A DNA stretch of 64,000 nt, taken from contig BROG01000003.1 in NCBI GenBank assembly GCA_030159075.1, positions 3,791,001-3,855,000 on the forward strand, read 5' to 3'. The DNA comes from Atrina japonica (Eukaryota > Mollusca > Bivalvia > Pterioida > Pinnidae). Below the pieces are notes generated by a model. That model searched no databases. It was not told the DNA's origin and saw only the letters and a program-made list of their open reading frames with translations. The position numbers and the translations under genes were made by a program. This document shows positions 46,760 to 59,551 of this stretch, piece after piece (within the stretch, counting starts at the first letter, position 1; the number at the start of each line of letters is the position of its first letter).

Positions 46760-46837
46760 GTCGCCGCAGTTTGCGATGGAAAAAAATCATCGCGGCAGTT
46801 TGCGATGGAAAAATTTATCGCCGCAGTTCGCGGCTGT
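46760..46837 (+). repeat. Left subterminal repeats
   Basis: Two copies of 'gcagtttgcgatggaaaaa' (about 46767 and 46796) and a third, partial one ('cgccgcagttcgcgg'). Related to the right subterminal units at 53138-53244. Confidence 0.8.
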
Positions 46838-48432
46838 GAACAACTTAAATTATATCGATGATTAATTAGGTTATCATTACTTTACATTTGTTAACATTAC
46901 TTGGAAAATTCCAGTCCAGCGTGGTCTGCTAAAGTATTATCGATGTTTTGTCAGCATAAGTTAACATTCTGAATTAGTATAATGTGGATAGTAAACATCA
47001 AATGTGTTTTATACTGGACTTAAAAACAATTTATTCCGCTGAAACTGCCAACTCATAATCAATGTGAACGTGTTATCACGGAGAAAAAGTACGTTTATTT
47101 TCTGTAACCTACCATAAGTTTGACTACAATGCTGAAGCACTGTATCTCGAATCATTAGCATATTCATCATAATTTGACTTTTTTCTTACGCGACTTAAAG
47201 TCTCGCCAGATTCAACCTGATTTAAAAACAAGGAGTTCGCCAACTAGCAACAGAAAGAATTATTTTAGTTACGCAACCTAGTTTTACTAAATATTTATCA
47301 ATAAACTGTTCGTTTGAGAATAATGCTTTATCTCACAAATAAGTGACGCGAGTCTCATTCTTTAAAAAAAAAAAACGCTTACAGATACAAACATCGACCC
47401 GCTTCTAAACTATCGCTGAAGCTGAGAAAAATAGAGCAATGAGAAATACCGATATCGGAATACGATGGTCATTGTCATACTTGACCTGTTGGTCCCCCGT
47501 GCAGACAAGTTCTTATTTTTTATTATAAAAAATAATCTTCTAACACATGATATTTGATATGGCTTTCATTACCTGAAGTCATGAAGTCCCGCCTTTTCGG
47601 CAACGTATTACCCTCAGGTGATTATTTTAACCCCGCCCCTACCTGTATACGTAATTTAGTTTGGCGGTTTGTCTGTCAATCATCGTATCAATTCATGAAG
47701 CTCTGTGGGTCATATATATATATCGTTAGTTGAGAGAGAAACAATTGAAACTAAATGATATATTTCCAGACCAACCTCATCTAATTGATGTTTTTATATT
47801 CGCTACTCTGGGAGAGTGAGATTGTTTGCCTTTGATGGAATTTTCCGTTTTAAAAATTAATTTTGCTTTATCCCCATGTAATCTAATTATAAAAACCAAA
47901 ATGACCTTGATTAATTCTCGGAGTAAAAAATAAAGATATGTCACCGTAAACAAAACTAAAACTATGATAAACGAACTGTAGATTATTCACCCAAAGGAGT
48001 CGAGTTCATTAATTGGACAAAAAATGATCTCGGGTATTAAAATTCAAAGGATTGGAACTATACCCACAATCCAAACCGTAAACGGTTGAGATTGTTCTGT
48101 CATGTTGTAAAATTTTACTTTACTGGGAGGAGGTAAATACAAAATGGCAGTTCTGTGATTAATATTTGATAAAATTATAACTTTTAAAGTATTTCTGACG
48201 ATTCATATTCGCAATATATTAATCAGGAAAAACGATCGCTGACAGTTAATTTAAAAAAAAAATCGTTTTGATAAATTAATTATTTTATACTTCCAACTCA
48301 GTCTGAAAACTGTGGCAATATTGTTAAAAAGATTCTTAACTCCAATATAGATTCCAAAATATGAGTAAGTCAAGAATATTTTTTTCAGATATTTAAATCT
48401 TAAAGAACGACTGATCCAAGCTCTACATATTT
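46838..48432. other. Interior of large element, unassigned
   Basis: No gene, no transposase motif recognised. CpG dinucleotides look more frequent than in the flanks by eye. Confidence 0.5.
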
Positions 48433-48568
48433 CTTTTCGAAAAAAAAAATTCTATTGCTGCCTCCCCCGAAGATCCACTATCGTTAAACAGAATCCACAT
48501 CTTTTCGAAAAAAAAAATTCTATTGCTGCCTCCCCCGAAGATCCACTATCGTTAAACAGAATCCACAT
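48433..48568 (+). repeat. Perfect 68-bp tandem duplication
   Basis: 48433-48500 and 48501-48568 are identical, each starting CTTTTCG followed by 10 A and 'ttctattgctgcctccccc'. The lack of differences suggests a recent event or an assembly duplication. Confidence 0.95.
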
Positions 48569-48770
48569 TATTTGACCAAGTTACAAATATGGCTCCTTGA
48601 TCAAGACCGCAGACCAAAGCTATTACATAACAGGGACAAAATATCGATTCTGAGTGAACGGGGTATCCTTACTTGAACTTGAACCTTATCGGCAGCGTCA
48701 TAGATAACTCGGATGATGTGAGTGTATATAAGGACTTACATCGACGCATGTATGCCTTCATTATCAGAGG
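48533..48770 (+). repeat. Internal duplication of large element, copy 1
   Basis: 'gaccgcagaccaaagctatt' and 'acataacagggacaaaat', followed by 'gagtgaacggggtatcc', parallel 50200-50320. The later marker 49349-49442 parallels 51332-51426, so the duplicated unit is probably over 1 kb and diverged. Confidence 0.65.
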
Positions 48771-48908
48771 GCATATCGAAAAAAACATTTTGGTAATCAT
48801 AAAAAATACTAAAAATTAAAAAGGATATATGCATTTAATATCTAGTATGACAGAAAATAGATTCCATGTTATGCATTTGATAATATATTTTCTAAATGCC
48901 CATCATGT

Positions 48909-49046
48909 CAGTCACAGTAGGTGTCGGCATGTTAAAGAACCTTCACTGCTCAATGGTCGTAAGTGCCGAGCATATGCAAATTTTTGGTGACGTCTCTATA
49001 TGACTGAAATATTCTTTAGTGGGACGTTAAACAACGATAAACAAAC
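48909..49046 (+). mobile_element. 5'-truncated tRNA-Lys-like SINE
   Basis: Body and tail of the 6338-6616 family ('gtgccgagcata', 'gtgggacgttaaacaacg', 'ataaacaaac'), lacking the tRNA head and part of the body ('ggccaaaatttgaagccctt' is deleted). No target duplication recognised. Confidence 0.8.
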
Positions 49047-49050
49047 ATAG

Positions 49051-49340
49051 CATCTGTGTGAAATATATTACACACGTAAAAATTTTAAGTACAAATGAAA
49101 TAATAATAATAATAAAAATCTAAAATTCTCCGTGATTCTCTGTTAAGAACTTTTTGAATTTATTTTCCAAATTTTAAAAAACTATTTACAAGTTGCAGAA
49201 AAGAATTTCTCCAGACTGATTCAGAATAGATATACTGAAAGCATAGCAATATATTGGTAAGATGAATACGCGTTAAAATGCATGAAAAACTCCTTTCATA
49301 TTCGACCGGTAGTTCAAATGAGGTAGGGGCGTACATCCTT
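49051..49340. other. Interior of large element, unassigned
   Basis: Nothing recognised except a short (AAT)n run near 49098-49113. Confidence 0.45.
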
Positions 49341-49348
49341 TACGCCAT

Positions 49349-49442
49349 AATAGTCACTTTCAACCAATCATTTTGATAGTGCAGGCAGTATAATGATGCC
49401 GTAGCGTATTTCGTGTCACCTGATGTGTGATTGACGGAATTC
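49349..49442 (+). repeat. Internal duplication marker, copy 1
   Basis: 'caatcattttga' and 'atttcgtgtcacctgatgtg', followed by 'tgattgacggaattc', match 51348-51426 in order. Confidence 0.7.
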
Positions 49443-49769
49443 ATCAGTTTTATTTTTGAAACTATAAACCTCCAGACATTGATTGAATTCTGACCTCTTA
49501 ATCGTTAAAAAATATTTCGTTGAGAGCCCGATGAGGTATCCGTTTCTCCATGATCCAACTGTGTTTGCTTCGCAGAAATGGTAAGATATAAAAGCCCACT
49601 TCACAGAGTTGCTTATCACATTGCGACTCGTCTTCATTCCGGCCAAATATTTCATTTAACAGACACACTTATAAAGTACAAATCAAGGAATTTTCAAGGA
49701 GAGGCGTGGAGTTTATTGTGGGGATAAGATACCGCCATACACGTGGAGGGTAATGGATTCAAACTTCAC

Positions 49770-49880
49770 CGGAGACGACTGGCCCCGTGTCACAATAGGT
49801 GTCGGCACAATGAAGAACCCTCAAGTGTCGAGCATAGGCCAAAATTTTAGTTTAGCCTTTTTGTGACGTCTCCATCAGTT
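49770..49880 (+). mobile_element. Degenerate SINE body fragment
   Basis: 'ggtgtcggcac', 'aagaaccctca', 'gagcataggccaaaatttt' and 'gtgacgtctccat' follow the order of the 6338-6616 body. Head and tail are missing. Confidence 0.6.
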
Positions 49881-50167
49881 TGACTTTCTAGTTTGGCTTT
49901 TTCATGATTTGTATTTCAACATATATTGACAAATTGAAAAAAAATGAAAATAAAGTTTAAGCGTAGAGTAATTATGGTAACTGTTACGGTTGATCTACGT
50001 GGTTTTTCACTCAAGACATTTAAAGTGCAAGAACTACCATGTAGACCTATAAATAAAACAAAATATCAAAACAAAAATTATTAAACTAAATATATCTCTA
50101 TGTAATTTTCAGAGCTATAAAAAGGGCTATCGCAATAAACAAGGCTAGGTCTGTGAGCATCTTAGCA
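49881..50167. other. Interior of large element, unassigned
   Basis: Nothing recognised. Confidence 0.45.
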
Positions 50168-50390
50168 TCTATTGCCCCCCCCCCGAAGAATCATCTTCGT
50201 TAATCAGTCAACATTACTTGACCAACTTACAGTTATAATGGCTCCTCGTTGAAGACCGCAGATCAAAGCAATTACATAACAGGGACAAAACATCAAGTCT
50301 GGGTGAACAGGGTATCCATAGTGACGGGGTCATAAATCGCCTCAAGAGATAAAACTCGCATTCCTATGTACACAGATATACGCGTAAGTC
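50168..50390 (+). repeat. Internal duplication of large element, copy 2
   Basis: 'tattgcccccccccgaagaa', 'gaagaccgcagatcaaagca' and 'attacataacagggacaaaa' parallel 48457-48660 with many substitutions. Confidence 0.7.
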
Positions 50391-50607
50391 AAGATATATA
50401 TATTGCTAATTAAAAAAATTGATATCGAATCTATTATAAAAACATCGGGGATATTAATGCTACATGTATATTTTACCAATTTTATAACAAAAAACATGTA
50501 TACAGTTGTCGTTTGGAAAAATGCGCTACTGAGTTGGGGTGGATGTAGCTATACACAGATTATCGAACAAAATTTTATTTTAAACTGTTAAAATATAGCA
50601 TGCATTA

Positions 50608-50770
50608 CATAGGCGTCGGAGCCGGGGGCTAGGGGCGGCTAAGCTCCCCCCCCCCCACTATTTTGGCAAAGATCGGCATAGGTGACAAAAAACTTTTCTC
50701 GCGTGTGTGTTTTAAGTTGGTTTAGCCCCCCCACTTCTGGCGTGTGTGTGTGTGTGTTAAGTTTGTTTAG

Positions 50771-50818
<48 letters not shown>

Positions 50819-50841
50819 TTTCAATTTGCTTGCGACGCCTA
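50608..50841. mobile_element. Short TIR element, 'TAGGCGTCGGA' ends, copy 1
   Basis: TAGGCGTCGGAGCCGGGGG at the left, 'gcttgcgacgccta' at the right. Inside are 'ggcaaagatcggcataggtg', GT runs and a 48-base C run. TGCATTA on both sides (50601-50607, 50842-50848) may be a target duplication. Family unknown. Confidence 0.7.
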
Positions 50842-51105
50842 TGCATTAATTTCAAACGTTTTATTTTCAGATTCGAAATCAATTATTAAATTGTATTTTT
50901 GGATCATTAGACGCGCCGACATTGAACTCGATCACAATCAAGGGAAACTGTGCATTTGTAATTGTTTCTATTTATCTTTCGGTCATTAAACGTCATTTAC
51001 GGTTTTAAATTATTTTAAAGAGAGTAAAATATATTTAAGTACAATAAAATAATTAATAAAGTATAATATATTTGCATAAATTCAATATATCCATTTAGCC
51101 ATATA

Positions 51106-51206
51106 CATAGGCGTCGGAACCGGGGGGATAGGGGGCTTAGCCCCCCCCCTTTTGCAAAGATAGACATAGGTGTTGAAAATTAGGGTATAGTCCCCAGACG
51201 TTTCTG

Positions 51207-51265
<59 letters not shown>

Positions 51266-51311
51266 AAGTTGGTTAAGCCCCTCCACTTTCATTTTGCTTC
51301 CGACGCCAGTG
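51106..51311. mobile_element. Short TIR element, 'TAGGCGTCGGA' ends, copy 2
   Basis: Left CATAGGCGTCGGAACCGGGG, right 'tgcttccgacgcc'. Shares 'gcaaagatagacataggtg' with copy 1, and contains a (GT)26 run at 51210-51261 where copy 1 has shorter GT runs. Confidence 0.7.
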
Positions 51312-51331
51312 ATATATATATACGTAGTCGA

Positions 51332-51426
51332 TACTTTCAACCATCTTCCACCCAATCATTTGATTGTGTAGGCAGTATTATGCTGTCATTGCATATTTCG
51401 TGTCACCTGATATATGATTGACGGAA
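51332..51426 (+). repeat. Internal duplication marker, copy 2
   Basis: Matches 49349-49442 ('atttcgtgtcacctgatata', 'tgattgacggaattc'). Confidence 0.7.
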
Positions 51427-52460
51427 TTCTTGAATATGTATATATTGGCGTGATATGCAACAATCATGACTCCCTTGTGATTGAAGATTTTCAAAGAGGG
51501 GTTGAGCAGTCTGTGGACTGTAATACATGTAATTAATGTCAATCTGATTTTTATTATTAATTGTAATATACAAGTTTAAATCGTGTTGTATATTTTATTT
51601 AAAAAAAAACCACCAGTCAGACTGTTTACCCCTGTGCGGTAGTTGACGATGACCAGAATCATAATTCCAGATTAAATCAGACACGACTTGTTCAATTTTG
51701 ATCAGCTATAGCTTGTTACAGTACATGTTTGATCGATGTTGAAATCGATTTTCAAACGAAGGTTTACTTGCGGGAGGCCTGTGCTCTCTCCCCGGGTACA
51801 TTTTGAAGATATATCATAATAGAGTTTTTTACATATGCATTTTTGTTTTGAATGAATAGAATATCCCAACGATTGCTATTCCTCCAAACCTGTATGAGTT
51901 CATTTGTTGGTGTTAAAATAAGTTTTTGAAACCTGGGAATTTTACTTGTATAAAGCATCGAATGGTAAAAACTTTTTAAAAAGACTTTGTAAAAAGTTTT
52001 ATCCGCGTGAATGAATTGTATGTTTCGTATAACGAAATCGGGTACAGATTTCCTTGAACTTTTGCTAATACATGTATATTATTCGTACCACTTTTAATCT
52101 TAATTTAAAAAAAGTGTACACAGTTGCACAATACTTTAACTGAAGTTCATATTAAAGTCGGGTAGGTAAAGGTACCGGCAACCCAAATTCAATTATATTA
52201 GCTTTAGTATATCATAAACGTCCGGTAGTTTAAGTGGAATGGTCAGGAGACCAGGGAATTCTATACCTTTATACTAGTATCGCATACATGATAATTCTAT
52301 TGATGTAAACTTTTTTTGTAATTTTAAAGTCATGATGAACCTTGATATTATATGCAGCAGGCGAAGAACTGATTTAAACCAATGAAACAAAACATAGTAC
52401 CGTTAAAATATTGGGAATGAGAAATATATCTTTTGACCGAGCAAAAATACATGTGTGACC
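51427..52460. other. Interior of large element, unassigned
   Basis: A fragment near 51480-51502 ('gaagattttcaaagaggggt') resembles the 'CAAGAGGCCC' repeat. Otherwise nothing recognised. Confidence 0.5.
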
Positions 52461-52480
52461 GAGAGAGAGAGAGAGATACA

Positions 52481-52516
<36 letters not shown>
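52461..52516 (+). repeat. (GA)n microsatellite
   Basis: Two GA blocks split by 'tacat'. Confidence 0.9.
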
Positions 52517-52519
<3 letters not shown>

Positions 52520-53137
52520 TTTCAGAACTTCGAATTTTTAAGCGCCGTCACAAATTTGGCTTACAGTTTTTGTTTGAAAATCTGTTTTATAAACCAGATA
52601 CGTAGATAACCAAACGTAAAACGAAGTAGGTAGGATCGAAAGAAAATAAACCTCGATAGGATTAGTCGAAGTTCCGTTATTTCTTTTTGTCGATATTTTA
52701 ATTGATGTCACAAAATTTGTGTAAATTGACATACATTATGTACGATGTCTATATCACGGTTACGGATAGTTGAAAAGCGATATACGTGTAAGGTAGAAGG
52801 TCCCACGTGTCCATCTCTGTGCAGAAATGTGATTACACTTCACGCACGGATAACTTTGACTTGACGGCTTGGGTAATCAATTTCATTACATGACGTAGAA
52901 GAACTTTGGTGTTTGATGCAATTATAACAGAACTGTTGAACAAAGTGAAAGTCGGGGGTTTTTGTTTGGTTTGGGATCAATTTGAAGGTACATATTTCGG
53001 GTACTATAGAAGATAATTATCGCATTTAAGCGAATAGTAATGTATTTTTTTATTTAATCAATAGATTGACCTCGCATAAAAAACAAAAAAACAAAACAGA
53101 ATTCCGTTCGACAATTCCAGTAGTATACGGAGATCAG
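52517..53137. other. Interior of large element, unassigned
   Basis: No gene recognised; CpG-containing unique sequence. Confidence 0.5.
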
Positions 53138-53244
53138 CAGCCGCTATTTGCGATTGTTTTTTAACAGCCGCGATTTGCGATGATTTTCAACAGCCGCGAT
53201 TTGTGATGATTTGATTCATCCCCGCGATTTGCGAGGAATTTCAA
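53138..53244 (+). repeat. Right subterminal repeats
   Basis: Four ~26-29-bp units built on 'cagccgcgatttgcgatgat' (starts near 53138, 53165, 53191, 53219). Further 'ccgcgatgacgg' and 'gccgcgatttcatcgcgg' palindromic pieces lead into the right TIR. Confidence 0.85.
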
Positions 53245-53315
53245 CCGCCGCGATGACGGCGACTGCGGTAAATAGCCGCGATTTCATCGCGGACGACTGC
53301 TCATAACTAACCCCG

Positions 53316-53358
53316 CCGCGATGACGTGACTTTTGCGGAATCCGCGTGGCCCGTACTG
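53316..53358 (-). repeat. Right terminal inverted repeat, large element
   Basis: 43 bases, reverse complement of 46650-46692 with no mismatch, ending GGCCCGTACTG before TA. Confidence 0.95.
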
Positions 53359-53629
53359 TAACCTGATACAGAACATCAGCTTTCCCACTTGTGAGTCTAA
53401 AGGCCTACCACTAGAAATAAGCTAGTAATCAATCAATTGCAAGAGAAAAATTGCCAAAATGGGTTTCTGAAACAATTTTCACAAAATATATAGGAATTTA
53501 AGAATTTTTATATTTGTGTATCTCATTTTTGTTGTTATTTATCAATCTAAGTAGTAAAAAAAGACAAATATTTTTGTAAAAATAAAATAAAAACACAGCT
53601 AATGCCCTTTCAAGTTTAGAGAAGTATAC

Positions 53630-53749
53630 CTGTGCCAAGACCTGTGGTCTTTGACCTCTTATATCATGGCTGTCATCTACAGCACAACAGTTATGGCAAA
53701 CCCATGGTGATGTCAATGTCATCAATCCAAGTGACACCTGGTTCCTTGT
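53630..53749 (-). other. Weak candidate exon, 40 codons
   Basis: On the minus strand a 120-base open stretch, less AT-rich than its neighbours, lies between a pyrimidine-rich acceptor-like sequence ending CTGACAG and a donor-like CAG|GTATAC. It encodes 40 residues including the pattern PWVCHNCCAVDD. No homologous family recognised, and the plus strand is also open here, so this could be chance. Confidence 0.15.
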
Positions 53750-53859
53750 CTGTCAGATAAGGCAAAATACAGGTTGTGTGACAGAGATAGCTATGACAGT
53801 TCATAAATATCTTGTTAAAAATGGCCGCTCTGTTACCTGGACCAGTTGATGACTGTATA

Positions 53860-54055
53860 CAGTGAGATCTTGTTACCTTGAAATCCACAGGACCACCACT
53901 GGTTTTACATTGTACATGTACTTCCAGATATTCATAACTTGAGATAACCGAAAATTTTTATTAATTTATTTTTCATTCCATAAAAGTCCGGGCCAAATGT
54001 TCAACTTTAACATCAGAATTTCGACTCATCCAATTTTGACATAATGAGATTCCAT

Positions 54056-54057
<2 letters not shown>
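53860..54057 (+). mobile_element. MITE-like element, 'CTTCGAGTTATCC' family
   Basis: TA-flanked, starts CAGTGAGATCTTGTTACC and ends 'ataatgagattccattg'. 'tcataacttgagataaccg' and 'atttcgactcatccaatttt' parallel 23966-24149. Confidence 0.75.
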
Positions 54058-54138
<81 letters not shown>

Positions 54139-54175
54139 CATATATATATACACACACACATACATATATATAATC
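54058..54175 (+). repeat. (TA)n microsatellite with AC patch
   Basis: TA repeats from the right TA of the MITE to about 54147, then a short (CA) patch and more TA. Confidence 0.95.
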
Positions 54176-54432
54176 AAAACCGGATCTTGTCTTTATTAAA
54201 CAGAACTTTCATGCAATGATGAGAAAATTCAACAACAGATTCATCTGTTGGACTGTCACAAATACTCATATGGTGTCATGGCTTGAAAATCTAGATATAT
54301 ATATATATAATCTTTACTTCCTGTCTCTAGACACTAAGTCAAGTAAAAATAGACAATCAAATTCTAAGTGTGATAAATTGGGTAGAAGCTATATTGAAGG
54401 TGTAGAAACCTCCTAGGAATAAATGGTGAATA

Positions 54433-54607
54433 GTGAAACCAGTCTTGAGAGACCACTCTCATGAAAGACCACCTGTCTTGTGAGACCACATTCTGAAAAC
54501 CACTGAGTTAAATAATCCTTTAAACAAAACCTCTTTGAGAGTCCATCTGTCCTAAGAGTTCACATTTTTGTGGCGGGTGTGGCAATCTGTCAAGACAGGT
54601 TCTACTG
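54433..54607. mobile_element. MITE-like element, 'TCTCAAGACAGG' family
   Basis: Starts 'gtgaaaccagtcttgagaga' after TA (the expected CA is missing) and ends 'aagacaggttctactg' before TA. Left half closely matches 4376-4532. Confidence 0.7.
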
Positions 54608-56520
<1,913 letters not shown>

Positions 56521-56604
56521 ATATCAAGTACATGTACAAAACAAATAACTCCAGATATGATCCTGAAATATTAAATAGGCATACACAAAACGACACACAA
56601 AGAG

Positions 56605-56687
<83 letters not shown>

Positions 56688-56800
56688 TATCAAGTAAATG
56701 TACAAAACAAATAACTGCAGATATGATCCTGAAATATTAAATAGGCATACACAAAATGACAGAGAGAGAGAGAGAGAGAGAGAGATGGGAGAGAGAGTGC
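56521..56800 (+). repeat. 166-bp tandem duplication containing (GA)n
   Basis: 56521-56686 and 56687-~56790 start alike ('atatcaagta(c/a)atgtaca', 'ctgaaatattaaataggca') and each ends in GA repeats. The second copy is shorter in its GA part. Confidence 0.9.
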
Positions 56801-58660
56801 GTGTGTGTCACAGGAACATATTTCAACTTTCAAAATGTTAGTCAAATGTTTTAATATTAAAGTGGTTTAAATGCACTTCTCATCATAAGTACAAGAACAA
56901 AATACAGTAAAAGAGTAAGTATGATTTACAATAATGTCCAAGTCACCCAGAAAAAGTGGTTGATTCTTGGCAATACATAATCATTATTATAGATTTTAAA
57001 AACACAAGATTTTCAAATAAAAACATGAAATTGACATGGTCTTGAACTGTCATACATGTACCGGTTATAAAAATGCTATACATGTATTTGAATCTATCAT
57101 TTTCCTCAAGAGTTGATGAATTTCTTGACTTTTTTTCAAAATCACTGGCAAATCTGAAAGTGTTTGCTTGGGTGATCATGAAAGATCAGAGAGACTGGTC
57201 AATGCTTTGATGATATATATAATACATTCCTACATACCACACACTTATTATCATTCTACATCTAGCTTCCATGTTGTAACTTTTATCCCCCAACTATCTA
57301 ATTGCTAGGAAACTTAATCCTCTACTAGGGGCAAGAGCAATCAAATACAAAATAGAGAAGGAGGGCCTATCACCTAGATGATCCAAACATCACAGGACTG
57401 AGTGTAAACTATCAACATTCTAACAGTCAATCCTGTGGGACATGGGAAACCCTAGAGTGCAAGATAATGTCTGGATATATCTTTTGATCTAGTCAGAACA
57501 ACAAATCAAATTATGCATATATAATTGCAGTGGTAACAAAATTATGACTAACCCTGTATTAATCATAGCTTAACCATATTCTGTTAGGTAATGAGTAAGT
57601 TCATAACCCATATCCAATAATATTATGATAAATACTACATGATTATCTTATATACATGTACATGTAGGTGTTGGGTTATACTTAAATTATATGTCGCAGG
57701 TCTGACATTTAAGTTTGGCACCAAAACCAAGATAGCATAATTTATAAACATTATTATTTCAAACAAAAATTACTTCTCATTTCACATTTTTATACATATA
57801 CATATGCCATATGAATAATTACAGTCAGTTCATTCAGGTGTTGTGGGAATTATTCATTTTGGTTTTCAAAGTTACAGAAAACCACATGAAAAGAACACTG
57901 GTAAACGACATATACAATGTGAATATGTGAACGTTCGTCATGTAATGAAAATTCGTAAAATGCAAATTTGACATTAACATAGGAAGAGAACTGCGGAGAC
58001 GAAAAATTACAAAATTCTGAAGCTTACAGAATTGTTTTACAGAAATATTTAGATTATTTTAAATGAAAATTGCTAAGTACATGTAATTAACCATTATCGC
58101 GATATATAGTTAGTTCATTCCCATGGGTACTTATGAACATTTAATTTTCTTAAACATGAGGAGGTACATGTATTACATATCAAATTTGTATATTTTTTGG
58201 TTTGTTATTTTACTGTTGTTTTATCTTGTGCTCAAAATATTTTCCAATTATACTATGGCAGCCCTTTGGGGGGAATAAAAACTTGGGTCCAAGGTTAGAC
58301 TGTAAAACTTATTTTCACGCTCAACTCAAACCTAAACTCCAATCTTTACCAATCAAAATTGACATTATAATTGCAATCATGTAATTGATTGGTACAAGTT
58401 TTTTTAAACTTGGTGGCTCTGTGTACAATTTACTTGAGAAAAGATCTCCAGTGACCCCCATGTAAATGGCAAACTTATACAAGTTCATCAGCTTATGTTC
58501 CTGAGTGAGACTTAGTACCAACTATTGTGGTTATTGAACTTGATTTTACAAGCGATGTTGCAACTACTTAGAGCCCATGCCACATGTCCCTGTGAGGCAG
58601 TGACTGAATTACAGTGTCATATTATCGTTGACATTAACTTCTTTCAATGAGCACTTGGTA
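56801..58660. other. Unassigned sequence
   Basis: No gene recognised; TACATGTA motifs at 57051-57062 and 57654-57665. Confidence 0.55.
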
Positions 58661-58777
58661 TAGGTCAGAGTTCATGACTTGTATTAAAGTATTTAGTCAT
58701 AGGTCAGAGTTCATGACTTGTATTAAAGTATTTAGTCATAGGTCAGAGTTCATGACCTGTACTAAAGTCTTTGGTCT
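58661..58777 (+). repeat. 39-bp tandem repeat, 3 copies
   Basis: Starts 58661, 58700 and 58739, each 'taggtcagagttcatgac(t/c)'. Copies 1 and 2 are identical in the compared part; copy 3 has a few changes. Confidence 0.95.
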
Positions 58778-59103
58778 GACCCAGCTTCAATGACCTACAA
58801 TGAGGTGGTCTTTTCTGTAAAGATTGTGACATGTTTTGCCTGTTTTGTGGTCGATGGTGTATACTTACATAACTACATTATTTACCAGATTTGTAAACCA
58901 CAGTCACTTTGTAAATGTGGAACTCAGAATCACAGAGATATATATCAGTTTAGACAGTTTTTACACTCCTTTCTCGATGTTACGTTACAGATAAATGGAC
59001 AGATAAACAGATTTGTACCTGGTAAATGTTCAAATGAAATATTTGTCCTTTCTCCCACTCACATACACTGTACATATATACATTGACGCGAATATGCAAT
59101 GTA
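58778..59103. other. Unassigned sequence
   Basis: A 98-codon frame (58790-59086) has no recognised domain. Confidence 0.45.
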
Positions 59104-59551
59104 CAGTAAAACTTCTATGAGTGGATGTTTGAGAGACATCAAGACTTCGACTCATGTAACCGAGAATCACAGATTTTTAGTTTCAGACATTCTATAAGGT
59201 GTGTATGACTGGTGTGAAACTGCATAAGACATATACAGTCATTATAATTAATGATAAGTGCTAAAATTAACTTAATTTTCATGAAATTAAAACATTGAGT
59301 ATTTACGACAGGGAAAATAATTACCATGGAGCTAATTCCTACACATGTGAATTTTGACTTTGAATTATTTGTAGGAATTTTTGTTGTTTATAAGAAATTG
59401 GCTCAAAAATTTATTGGAAACATTGAGAAATATGACTCATAATAGTTTGAATTATAAAATGTTTAGAAATAGCAAAAAATAACAAAATATATCCGGGGTC
59501 TTTGTCAATAGTTCGAAACATCTAGAAATTTGATTCATCAAAGTTCTACTG
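59104..59551. mobile_element. 448-bp TIR element, TA-CAGT ends
   Basis: TA-flanked, starts CAGTAAAACTTCTATGAG and ends 'catcaaagttctactg'. The subterminal 'aagacttcgactcatgtaac' and 'caatagttcgaaacatctag' pair loosely. Longer than its relatives; non-coding. Confidence 0.6.

Larger units (their letters stand above)
46650..53358. mobile_element. Large (6.7-kb) TIR element with perfect 43-bp ends, no transposase seen
   Basis: 46650-46692 and 53316-53358 are perfect inverted repeats starting CAGTACGGGCCACGCGGA. TA flanks both ends (46648-46649, 53359-53360), as expected of a Tc1/mariner-pogo-type insertion (family rule; placement inferred). Inside each TIR are GC-rich subterminal repeats. The interior has no long frame, is richer in CpG than the surroundings, and holds SINE fragments, two short TIR elements, C and GT runs and an internal duplication. 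It is either non-autonomous or a decayed element that lost its gene. Confidence 0.85.

Noticed and set aside
49416..49655. 79-codon minus frame inside the large TIR element as a possible transposase remnant
   Set aside because: No DDE or DNA-binding motif recognised and no neighbouring frames that would join it.
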